Part shown: one piece after another, positions 43,467 to 51,014 of the stretch
Numbering within the stretch: the first letter of the stretch is position 1
Layout: each line of letters opens with the position of its first letter
Assembly (NCBI RefSeq): GCF_000797495.1
Contig: NZ_JTGN01000010.1
Span: 124,001-188,000, forward strand
Length of the DNA: 64,000 nt
Origin: Robinsoniella peoriensis
GTDB lineage: Bacteria; Bacillota; Clostridia; Lachnospirales; Lachnospiraceae
Direction of reading: 5' to 3'
The notes under the pieces: model-generated
The model's database searches: none
What the model was told of the DNA's origin: nothing
The model's input: the letters and a program-made list of their open reading frames with translations, nothing else
Made by a program: the position numbers and the translations under genes

Positions 43467-44891
43467 TCAAAAATAATTGAATTCAACAGATACGATTTCA
43501 TTTTTTTGGTTCACATTAATTTTTTTAATAATATGATGCCAGAAACGCTGCTTTCCCTGCCTGCCCAGCCTTCTATAGATTTCATGAAAACCGCAGTTTA
43601 TAACAGTTTCTAATTCGGACAGATCCTTTTTTTGTTGCGTTTTAGTGGAGACGGACTCTGTTTCATGCAGTTGCCGGGTCAGATCGCTATATTCATTTTC
43701 ATATTTTTCCAGACTGATTCGGCTTTTTTGAAAGAGAAAATTTAATCGTTCTATTTCCTTTTTTATTTTATCCGGAGTACCAATTGGTTTTGATTTTTTT
43801 ACTTCATCAATTCTAATACATCTGGTTTTGTATCCGGCATATCCCTTAAGTAAGTGTTCCAGTAAATAATTTTCTATTTTAATTTCATTCAGCGGGTTAA
43901 TCTTGTGCAGTTTATTATTTGTTCCATAGGAGCAGCGGTAGTAAATATATGTTTTTCTGGCACCAGTTTTTTTATACAGAACTCTAGTAGAATAGGATGC
44001 AGACAATGATCTTCCGCAATAGGGGCATTTAATCAATCCAGTAAAAAGGTATACTCTTTCTCCGGTTGGCTTTCTTACATTCCGGTTTGCTGCTTTCTGA
44101 ATCATATCCCATGTTTGGGAAGAAAAGTAGGGTTCACAGTATGTGGTGTTATCCCTGTATTTACCAATATAGAATTCACTTTTCAACATACTGTTCATGA
44201 TATCATAGGTAAAGGTTTCATCAAAATTTGTGCGGATGTGTTCAGCCGTGGAGCGTTTGCTTTGCGACATCAGAAAAAATCGTGCCCATTCATGGACAAT
44301 TGCCTCTTTTTCTTTATCAATTACCATTTTCTTAATTCCATTTATGTTTTGTGATGTATATCCATAGGGCATGGAGTTTTTTCCAAATATTAATCTGCCC
44401 TGGGAGATGGAAGCTTCATTTACAAATTTTATTCTTTCGGATGTGGTATCCACCTCATTTTGACCGATAGATAGCATAATATTCAGATTTAAACGTCCAT
44501 CCCGGGTATCCAGGTTCATGTTTGGTTCGGCAACTGCAAACCATTTCACATGGTGTTGGTCTAAAACCTCCTGTACTTTATAAAAGTCGGATACGTTTCG
44601 GAACCATCTGTCCATTTTCCAGAATAATATTACATCGATCTCGTCTCTTTTTACCGATTCCAGCAGGGCATGGATCGCTTTTCTTTTTTTTAATTCCTTC
44701 CTGGCTGTTTTCCCCTCATCCGCATATATACCTGCAATTTTATAAGAATTTTTTACGGCATGTTCTTCCAGATACATTCTTTGGGCTTCCAGGGATTTTC
44801 CGTGCATTGCCTGTTCGGATGAAGATACCCGGATATAAAGTGCGCAGCGTGTGACAGGCTGGGATGAGTATTCTAATATTTCTGGCAACAT
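43467..44891 (-). CDS. Large serine recombinase
   Basis: Site-specific DNA recombinase of 474 residues. The N-terminal resolvase domain has the catalytic serine in ALYIRVSSSEQ, then GKTARK, the MDRWFRN block and RLNLNIMLSIGQNE. The Recombinase domain (FGKNSMPYGYTS to YIGKYRDN) precedes a zinc ribbon (CPYCGRSLSA ... CSYG) and a C-terminal coiled coil. It is complete, and AGGAGGG lies before ATG 44891. There is no recognisable element with att sites, and no partner phage or transposon genes. Its stop abuts the collagen-like reading frame in phase. It could control rearrangement of that gene, as recombinases do for sporulation genes such as sigK, but this is speculation. Confidence 0.9.
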   Translation of the reverse strand: MLPEILEYSSQPVTRCALYIRVSSSEQAMHGKSLEAQRMYLEEHAVKNSYKIAGIYADEGKTARKELKKRKAIHALLESVKRDEIDVILFWKMDRWFRNVSDFYKVQEVLDQHHVKWFAVAEPNMNLDTRDGRLNLNIMLSIGQNEVDTTSERIKFVNEASISQGRLIFGKNSMPYGYTSQNINGIKKMVIDKEKEAIVHEWARFFLMSQSKRSTAEHIRTNFDETFTYDIMNSMLKSEFYIGKYRDNTTYCEPYFSSQTWDMIQKAANRNVRKPTGERVYLFTGLIKCPYCGRSLSASYSTRVLYKKTGARKTYIYYRCSYGTNNKLHKINPLNEIKIENYLLEHLLKGYAGYKTRCIRIDEVKKSKPIGTPDKIKKEIERLNFLFQKSRISLEKYENEYSDLTRQLHETESVSTKTQQKKDLSELETVINCGFHEIYRRLGRQGKQRFWHHIIKKINVNQKNEIVSVEFNYF

Positions 44892-44988
44892 TTTGTATCC
44901 CTCCTTATGTTAAGCAATTTATGAGAAATGGCAGTGGATTATGAGCCCTGATGTGATGTAGCAGGATAAAGGGTGAAGCATAGTTTAT

Positions 44989-45219
44989 ATGGATGAGGTA
45001 CAGAAAGGCTGCAGGAATATGGAAAAACCGGAATATAGAAAACTGGAAGAGGAAGTGACTGGAGCAGAAATGCAAGGAGCAGACCGTTCGGACGAAGAAT
45101 GGTCTGCTGCAGGTAGGCAGAAAATAAAACTGCCGGAAGCAGAGAGCGTCTTTCAACTATTGATTGCGCTTCTGGAAGAGCAGGAGCAGGTAAAGATAGA
45201 TTATGAACTTCTAAATTAG
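44989..45219 (+). CDS. Possible small acidic protein
   Basis: A 76-residue Glu-rich reading frame, likely helical at both ends (EYRKLEEEVTGAE and VFQLLIALLEEQEQVKIDYELL). An AAAGGGTGAAG stretch lies upstream of ATG 44989; a shorter start at 45019 (MEKPEYRKLEEE) is also reasonable. Nothing is recognised. It is kept because the stretch between the recombinase and AIM24 genes (44892-45386) otherwise holds only the AIM24 promoter. It could be spurious. Confidence 0.35.
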   Translation: MDEVQKGCRNMEKPEYRKLEEEVTGAEMQGADRSDEEWSAAGRQKIKLPEAESVFQLLIALLEEQEQVKIDYELLN

Positions 45220-45312
45220 AATACCGATACATAAAATGGATGGGATAAGCATATAAGCTGAGATATAGCGATTTTTTTCTTTTAAGTTTCATCAATGTGC
45301 ACAATAAATTAA

Positions 45313-45341
45313 TTGTATTTTAGGTCGAAATTTGTTATAAT
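45313..45341 (+). promoter_or_regulatory. SigA-type promoter of the AIM24 gene
   Basis: TTGTAT (45313-45318), 17-nt spacer, TATAAT (45336-45341), 45 bp before ATG 45387. Confidence 0.78.
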
Positions 45342-45386
45342 CAATAACAAGATAATTCAGTAAAAAGAAGATCAGGAGGATTTAAT

Positions 45387-46157
45387 ATGTACCGTATTTC
45401 GAATTTAACAGAAAATGATGATATTAACACACTGGAATCTATGGGACCTTTTACCGTAATAGAGTATGAACGTGATTTAAGCGTAATGCCTTCAGACGCA
45501 CAGAGAGCATATTTCTGCAATGCAATGAATATTCGCAAGAGACAGGTAATCTGTGATATGACCAAAGCCAATATTACACTTCAGGCAGGAGCAATGCAGT
45601 GGATGGTTGGTAATGTAAATGCCACAACCGGAATTAAAGGCGTGGGTGATTTGTTCAGTAAAGCCGTACGTGGAAAAGTTACCGGTGAATCAGCAATTAA
45701 GCCGGAATATACCGGAGACGGCACCTTAGTGCTGGAGCCGACTTACAAACATATTTTGCTGATCGATGTGCAGGATTGGAATGGTTCTATTGTATTGGAT
45801 GACGGTTTATTCCTTGCCTGCGACTCTAATTTAAAACATAAGGCGGTAATGCGGTCAAATCTTTCTTCAGCGGTAGCCGGCAATGAAGGGCTTTTTAACC
45901 TCAGTGTGAATGGTGCCGGTGTGTTATGCCTGGAATCTCCGTCTCCCCGGGAAGAACTGATTGAGATTACTTTAAATAATGATGTACTGAAAATTGACGG
46001 GAACATGGCGATAGCATGGAGCGGCAGCCTGGATTTTACAGTTGAGCGTTCCGGAAAAACACTGATCGGTTCAGCTGCATCAGGTGAAGGACTTGTGAAT
46101 GTTTACCGTGGCACGGGAAAAGTACTCATGGCACCTGTGGATAAGGGAATTGCTTAA
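45387..46157 (+). CDS. AIM24 family protein
   Basis: A 256-residue AIM24/DUF124 beta-rich protein. The core is LQAGAMQWMVGNVNATTGIKGVGDLFSKAVRGKVTGESAIKPEYTGDG and LVLEPTYKHILLIDV, and the terminal block is LVNVYRGTGKVLMAP. The family's role in bacteria is not established. No signal or membrane segment is present. GGAGG precedes ATG 45387. Monocistronic: own promoter, and a terminator 40 bp after the stop. Confidence 0.87.
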   Translation: MYRISNLTENDDINTLESMGPFTVIEYERDLSVMPSDAQRAYFCNAMNIRKRQVICDMTKANITLQAGAMQWMVGNVNATTGIKGVGDLFSKAVRGKVTGESAIKPEYTGDGTLVLEPTYKHILLIDVQDWNGSIVLDDGLFLACDSNLKHKAVMRSNLSSAVAGNEGLFNLSVNGAGVLCLESPSPREELIEITLNNDVLKIDGNMAIAWSGSLDFTVERSGKTLIGSAASGEGLVNVYRGTGKVLMAPVDKGIA

Positions 46158-46200
46158 AGCAAAATGAAAATGAATGAAGAATAAGAAACATTTTTTAGAA

Positions 46201-46226
46201 AGCACGTCTGAGCGGATGTGCTTTTT
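46201..46226 (+). terminator. Rho-independent terminator after AIM24 gene
   Basis: AGCACGTC pairs with GATGTGCT around a short loop, followed by TTTTT. Confidence 0.82.
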
Positions 46227-46378
46227 ACTTTGCAGCAATTTACCGGACCTTACCATTACGTTGTCCGTGGAAATTAAAATTGATACGCGTTATAGAAACG
46301 TTATTTTTATATGCTAAGATCATTTCTGTAATAGACAGGAACATGACTTGGAACTATTACAGGAAAGGATGGTTAGAT

Positions 46379-47083
46379 ATGGGAAAAATGATATTGGAAA
46401 CAAAAAATTTATCAAAAAGATTTGGAGAGCAAATGGCAGCCAACCAAATTTCGCTGCAAATTGAGCAAAATAGTATCTATGGGCTTCTTGGTCCCAATGG
46501 TGCAGGGAAATCCACAACCCTTAAAATGATTGTTGGGCTTCTCAGACCTACGGAAGGGCAGATTATCTTTAAGGGAAAACCCTGGAAACGGGAATCTCTT
46601 GCAAAAATAGGTTCTTTGATAGAGGCACCCGCTCTATATGGAAATCTTACAGCAGAGGAAAATTTACTGGTGCATACAAGGCTTCTGGGAATCCCAAATG
46701 AAAGAATTCCCGAAGTACTGAAAACGGTTGATCTTAAAGATACCAAAAAAAAGAAAGCATCACAGTTTTCAATGGGAATGAAACAGCGGCTCGGAATCGC
46801 GATAGCCCTGCTTAATAATCCGGAATTACTCATTCTGGATGAACCTACCAATGGGCTTGACCCTTTTGGCATTCAGGAATTACGTGAATTTATTTCTTCT
46901 TTGCCGGAAAAGGGAATTACGGTAATTCTATCCAGTCATATCTTATCGGAAGTTGCCCAGGTTGTTGATGAAATCGGGATTATCAGCGGAGGAAGGCTTT
47001 TATTTCAGGGTGTGCCTAATCCCAATGAAGATCTGGAAGCGTTTTTTACGGAAGTAATTATCAAAGGGGGAAAAGCAGGATGA
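46379..47083 (+). CDS. ABC ATPase of second CprA/LanF-type transporter
   Basis: A 234-residue ATPase: Walker A GPNGAGKST, signature FSMGMKQR, Walker B LLILDEPTNGLD, switch LSSHILSE. Strongly similar along its length to the ATPase at 32182, with the shared block GMKQRLGIAIALLN and GLDPFGIQELRE. ATG 46379 follows AGGAAAGG, and the gene overlaps the next by 4 bp. Only an ATTACAGG half-site precedes it, so the leader hairpin seen at 32145 is not kept. Confidence 0.9.
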   Translation: MGKMILETKNLSKRFGEQMAANQISLQIEQNSIYGLLGPNGAGKSTTLKMIVGLLRPTEGQIIFKGKPWKRESLAKIGSLIEAPALYGNLTAEENLLVHTRLLGIPNERIPEVLKTVDLKDTKKKKASQFSMGMKQRLGIAIALLNNPELLILDEPTNGLDPFGIQELREFISSLPEKGITVILSSHILSEVAQVVDEIGIISGGRLLFQGVPNPNEDLEAFFTEVIIKGGKAG

Positions 47084-47832
47084 ATGGTTTAAAATCGGAA
47101 ATGTTAAAATACAAAAGAACATTTATGAGAAAACTGATTGTATGGATTCCTTTGTTTTTTGCACTCTATTCCTTAGTGATCAGAATGCTGGTCCCGACCC
47201 TTTCCAACTCATGGAGAGGTATTATGGTTTTAGTATTTAACTGGTGGCCATTGATATTCCTGCCCCTTGGTATGGGACTGTTTGCCGGCATGGCAGCCGC
47301 TCAGGAAAAGAAAGCCGGAGATTACCGCGCACTTCTGGTACATGATATCTCGCCGAAGGCTGTCTGGGTACATAAGGTGGCAGCCATGGCAATTCACAGC
47401 CTGTTATCAGCACTGGTTCTGTTTTTTTCCATTATAATTTCCGGACTGTTCTCCTCAAAAGGTGAGATACCCATATACCAGATGATAACCGGTTGTCTGG
47501 TATGCTGGCTGGTATCTCTTGTGCTGATTCCCATACAGCTATGGGCGGCTGCCTGGAAGGGAATCCTTTTCAGCATGGGAGTTGCGTTTGCAGGGATGAT
47601 AGCAGGGGTAATGGCAGCACCGCAGTCTTACTGGTTTCTGGTACCCTGGTCCTGGGCAACGAGGTTAATGTGTCCGATTATTGGGGTTCATCCCAACGGT
47701 ACTGAATTGAAATCCGGTAATCCGCTGCTGAACAGCTCTGTAATCCCTGTTGGAATTGCTGTGTCCGTAATTCTGTTAATTATCATAACTGCAATTTCAG
47801 GCGTTTGGTTTAGAAGGAGGGAAATACATTGA
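47080..47832 (+). CDS. LanE/CprB-type ABC permease (second cassette)
   Basis: A 250-residue membrane protein with six segments. It begins MNGLKSEMLKYKRTFMRKLIVWIPLFFALYS and holds FNWWPLIFLPLGMGLFAGMAAAQEKKAGDYRALLVHDISPKAVWVHK between segments 2 and 3. PWSWATRLMCPIIGVHPNGTEL precedes the last segment. Same position and motifs as the permease at 32889. The next gene overlaps by 4 bp. Confidence 0.87.
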   Translation: MNGLKSEMLKYKRTFMRKLIVWIPLFFALYSLVIRMLVPTLSNSWRGIMVLVFNWWPLIFLPLGMGLFAGMAAAQEKKAGDYRALLVHDISPKAVWVHKVAAMAIHSLLSALVLFFSIIISGLFSSKGEIPIYQMITGCLVCWLVSLVLIPIQLWAAAWKGILFSMGVAFAGMIAGVMAAPQSYWFLVPWSWATRLMCPIIGVHPNGTELKSGNPLLNSSVIPVGIAVSVILLIIITAISGVWFRRREIH

Positions 47833-48593
47833 TCAGATTATTATTATCAGAATGGTTGAAAACAAAACGAACAGCGATTCGATGGATTACTTTTTGTATG
47901 CCTGTAATCGTTGCCCTTTGCATAGTTGCCTATCTGTCAATCCGCAGTGGCGTTACATCTGAGTTTGTTTATGAAGGTTTTTTTGTTGTGTGGACGGCAA
48001 TGATTATTCCGGTAGGGGCGGGTGTTCTGTCAGGATTTATGATACAAGAGGAAGAACTGGCAGGAAGTTTTACCGGGTTTTTGAACAATCATATTTCCAG
48101 AATGAAGTTGTATATGGGGAAGTTTCTGATGTTAATTTTCTGCCTGACGTGCTGCACATTTATTGCGATACTTATTCTCTGTATCGGAATGAAGGTGGTT
48201 ATATCTGATGGAGGTAATATTTTTTTATTTATATCTGCGGCACTTCTTGCTGTAGTTGGTGCACTTCCTGTACTGTCCATACATTTGTGGGTAAGCCTGC
48301 TGTGGGGAATGGGGGCATCTATCGGAATCAGCATGGGTGGAATCCTGATGGCTGCTTTGATCGGGGCAACCGGTCTTGGAGGGAAAATTTGGATGATCAT
48401 TCCCTGGTCCTGGCCGGTAAAAATGGCAATGCTGCCGGCAGTTTGTTTTCAGACCGGGTCTTCAACTGCAAATATTTCCGGGAGCGGAATATTAATATTA
48501 GAACTTATCCTGACCGCATTCGGGCTTTTTATTTTTCTGGCTGGCGGAATTATCTGGTTTAATAGATGGGAAGGCAGAGAATTAAGGGAATAA
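47829..48593 (+). CDS. LanG/CprC-type ABC permease (second cassette)
   Basis: A 254-residue membrane protein with six segments. Loop block IQEEELAGSFTGFLNNHISRMKLYMGKFLM and the later WMIIPWSWPVKMAMLPAVCFQTG are typical. It completes the ATPase-permease-permease order. The regulator follows after a 131-bp gap with its own promoter, unlike the first cassette, where the regulator is 10 bp away. Confidence 0.87.
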   Translation: MIRLLLSEWLKTKRTAIRWITFCMPVIVALCIVAYLSIRSGVTSEFVYEGFFVVWTAMIIPVGAGVLSGFMIQEEELAGSFTGFLNNHISRMKLYMGKFLMLIFCLTCCTFIAILILCIGMKVVISDGGNIFLFISAALLAVVGALPVLSIHLWVSLLWGMGASIGISMGGILMAALIGATGLGGKIWMIIPWSWPVKMAMLPAVCFQTGSSTANISGSGILILELILTAFGLFIFLAGGIIWFNRWEGRELRE

Positions 48594-48636
48594 CTGCCAA
48601 ATACGGTAAGTAGTGATTACCAACTTTTTCATAAAC

Positions 48637-48665
48637 TTGACCAATAGGGAAAATTGGCGGATACT
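48637..48665 (+). promoter_or_regulatory. Promoter of the second regulator-kinase pair
   Basis: TTGACC (48637-48642), 17-nt spacer, GATACT (48660-48665). Transcription would begin near 48672, so the palindrome at 48671-48693 would form the very 5' end of the message. Confidence 0.65.
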
Positions 48666-48670
48666 ATATG

Positions 48671-48693
48671 GGCAGGCTTTTAAAAGCCTGTCC
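48671..48693 (+). promoter_or_regulatory. Palindrome at the predicted 5' end of the regulator mRNA
   Basis: GGCAGGCTTTT and AAAAGCCTGTCC, a nearly perfect inverted repeat (one G-T pair). It overlaps the expected transcription start, so it may be an operator for autoregulation or a 5' stabilising hairpin. It shares CAGG/CCTG with the leader hairpins but ends 31 nt before the start codon, not 17. Confidence 0.5.
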
Positions 48694-48724
48694 TAAACGT
48701 TTTGGAATGGGAGGCGATGTAAAA

Positions 48725-49417
48725 TTGAGTAAAATATTAATTATTGATGATGAAAGAGAATTGACTGCTTTATTAGAGAAAAAACTAAAGTCAAAAGGGC
48801 ATGAAGTACTGATTGCAGATGACGGCAGGAGAGGTATTGAACTGGCAAAGAGACAGCCGGATCTTATTATACTGGACATTATGATGCCGGAAGCGGACGG
48901 TTTTGAAGTCTGCCATGCCATACGAAACGATGTGTTATGTCCGATTATATTTTTAAGTGCCAAACAATCGGAAACTGATAAAATCAAGGGGTTGACTCTT
49001 GGCGGGGATGATTATATCACAAAGCCCTTTGGATTAAGGGAGTTAATGGCGCGAATTGAAGCTAATTTACGGCGTGAAAAACGGTCTCAATATATCAATA
49101 CAGAGCAGAAGCGTCCGAAACTGTATTTTGGCAGCCTCTCCCTGGATTTACGGGGACGGACAGTTCACATTGGCAATGAGGAAATTTCCCTTACAAAAAG
49201 AGAATATGAGATTGTAGAACTGCTTGCCCTCCATGCGGGGCAGGTATTTTCAAGAGAACAGATCTATGAAAACGTATGGGGATATGATTCGTGTGGAGAT
49301 GATACAACGGTAGTTGAAAGGATTAAAAATATCCGCACCAAGTTTGCAGCTGTCACGCCTTCTATTCCTTATATCGCTACGGTTTGGGGAATTGGGTATA
49401 AGTGGAATAAAATGTAG
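48725..49417 (+). CDS. OmpR-family response regulator (second CprR-like)
   Basis: A 230-residue regulator: receiver with IIDDERE, phospho-acceptor in LIILDIMMPEADG and ITKPFG, winged helix ending IATVWGIGYKWNKM. I chose TTG 48725, 10 nt after GGGAGG, which gives the usual N-terminus MSKILIIDDE. ATG 48707 would overlap the ribosome-binding site, and ATG 48668 would translate the palindrome. The kinase gene follows after 14 bp. Confidence 0.87.
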   Translation: MSKILIIDDERELTALLEKKLKSKGHEVLIADDGRRGIELAKRQPDLIILDIMMPEADGFEVCHAIRNDVLCPIIFLSAKQSETDKIKGLTLGGDDYITKPFGLRELMARIEANLRREKRSQYINTEQKRPKLYFGSLSLDLRGRTVHIGNEEISLTKREYEIVELLALHAGQVFSREQIYENVWGYDSCGDDTTVVERIKNIRTKFAAVTPSIPYIATVWGIGYKWNKM

Positions 49418-49431
49418 AAGGGGAAATCACT

Positions 49432-50868
49432 ATGAAAAAACGGTCACTTGCAGCGCAATTCCGTATCACACTGGTTTTAATTGTAGTTACCAGTTTAATT
49501 GCATCATTGCTTACCTATGCAGGTGCAATAATGCTGTTTCGTCAGGCTGTTAATAACAATGAGATCAATCCACAGGATTATTATGAACAGCAAATTCCCA
49601 GAATAACAGACTATGTCCGGGATAAAAAAGCAGATATTCTGTCTTTATCCAGCGAAGAGGGTCTGAAAAATATCATTCAGGAAACCGGACTTACTTATCA
49701 GGTAGTAAATGGGGAAGGCAATATTTTATATGGCACATATCCTGACCGGCTTTTTAAAACGAAAGAAGAGCTCTATGACAACCTGAATATGACGCTGCTC
49801 ATCTCCGGAAATTATGTTCGTATAGTACCGGTTATTGGCGATGACGGAAAAATACAAGGAGCAGTTTCCCTCGCCTATCAATTAAGCTTATCTGCTGTAA
49901 ATAAAGGGAATGAATGGCTAAACTATGCAATTATCCTTGTGGCTTTCTCACCAGTGTTCTATTTCATAGCATGTATTATTCTGTTTTCCAGGAGGCTGAC
50001 GAAAAATATAACCAGTCCACTGCAGCTTTTAAAAGAAGGCTCCCGTCAGATAAAAAATAAAAATCTGGATTTTGAAATCGATTATCATTCCGATAACGAG
50101 CTGGGTGAACTTTGCACTGCTTTTATGGAAATGAAAGATGAACTGAAAAAATCCCTGTCAGCCCAGTGGAGGATGGAACAGGAACGGGTAGAAATGGTGG
50201 AGTCATTGGCACATGACCTGAAATCGCCGCTGTCTGTGATAAAGGCATACGCAGAAGCGTTGATTGATGATACAAAAGTGAATGAGGAACAGCTGCAATA
50301 CCTTAACGTTATCGAAGAAAATATAGAAAAAAGTGTCTCACTGGTACAGCAAATGCAATATACCTCGGATCTTGAAAGATCATCTGTCAAGCTCCATCTG
50401 ATTCCGGTAAATCTGCCTGAATTTATGGAGCAGAAAGTACATGATTATGAAGTCCAGGCGGAGAGAAAGGATATCTCCATCCAATTAAATATCCGGGGAG
50501 ATATACCGGACCCGTATATAACAGATCCTGGCAAACTGGAGAGAATACTGGACAATATTTTATCGAACAGTCTGCAGTATACCCCAACGGGAGGGAGAAT
50601 AACAATAACGGTAAATGCTGTAGATCAATGTATCTCATATGAAATCAGTGATACAGGTATAGGATTCAGTACGGAAGACACACAAAAAGTATTTGAAAAA
50701 TTTTACAGAGGCGATAAAGCCCGGCAAACCAAAGACGGACATTCCGGTCTGGGATTGTATATCGCCAGGCAGTTAGTGGAGCTACTCGGTGGAACTATTA
50801 AAATCGGTAACCTGAAATCCGGTGGGGCGTGTGTTGTATTTGAGCATAAAATCTTTGTGAATGAGTGA
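49432..50868 (+). CDS. Sensor histidine kinase (second CprK-like)
   Basis: A 478-residue kinase. Membrane helices at about residues 12-35 and 160-182 enclose an extracellular domain with NPQDYYEQQIPRITDYV and ETGLTYQVVNGEGNILY. A HAMP domain (LTKNITSPLQLLKEGSRQI) leads to the phospho-acceptor SLAHDLKSPLSVIKAYAEAL and the ATPase domain (NILSNSLQYTPTGGRI, ISDTGIGFSTED, HSGLGLYIARQLVELLGG). It is homologous in layout to the kinase at 35057, but with a longer sensory domain, so the ligand may differ. Confidence 0.88.
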   Translation: MKKRSLAAQFRITLVLIVVTSLIASLLTYAGAIMLFRQAVNNNEINPQDYYEQQIPRITDYVRDKKADILSLSSEEGLKNIIQETGLTYQVVNGEGNILYGTYPDRLFKTKEELYDNLNMTLLISGNYVRIVPVIGDDGKIQGAVSLAYQLSLSAVNKGNEWLNYAIILVAFSPVFYFIACIILFSRRLTKNITSPLQLLKEGSRQIKNKNLDFEIDYHSDNELGELCTAFMEMKDELKKSLSAQWRMEQERVEMVESLAHDLKSPLSVIKAYAEALIDDTKVNEEQLQYLNVIEENIEKSVSLVQQMQYTSDLERSSVKLHLIPVNLPEFMEQKVHDYEVQAERKDISIQLNIRGDIPDPYITDPGKLERILDNILSNSLQYTPTGGRITITVNAVDQCISYEISDTGIGFSTEDTQKVFEKFYRGDKARQTKDGHSGLGLYIARQLVELLGGTIKIGNLKSGGACVVFEHKIFVNE

Positions 50869-51014
50869 ATAGAAACGAATGGGAAGCTTTATGGGGAGAT
50901 TTTATTTTGTGGAATTGATGTTTCCGAAAAGGTGAGAAAAGAAATGAATTTTCAATGATTATGTGGTAATATATGGATAAATGTTCTGTTTCGGCAGTAT
51001 ATGGAGGTACGATT

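Noticed and set aside
42607..43476. Long Pro/Val/Ala-rich reading frame on the plus strand
   Set aside because: It is the mirror of the collagen-like gene. The 9-bp GGN-NNN-ACN rhythm leaves no stop codons in the complementary frame, and the product has no start site or domain.
43467..43501. Alternative collagen start at ATG 43501 (MKSYLLNSIIF)
   Set aside because: It is in another frame and would need a frameshift in the T5 run. It has no ribosome-binding site. Kept only as a possible explanation of the odd start.
43467..44891. Prophage or integrative element around the recombinase
   Set aside because: No phage, conjugation or replication genes flank it, and no att repeats could be recognised by eye.
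46356..46363. ATTACAGG before the second resistance ATPase as a fifth leader hairpin
   Set aside because: Only one arm is present; no CCTGTAAT follows, and the distance to ATG 46379 is 15 nt. It may be a decayed copy, but it does not meet the pattern.
48671..48693. Palindrome with CAGG/CCTG as a member of the 17-nt hairpin family
   Set aside because: Its arms differ (GGCTTTT core), it overlaps the predicted transcription start and it ends 31 nt before the start codon.
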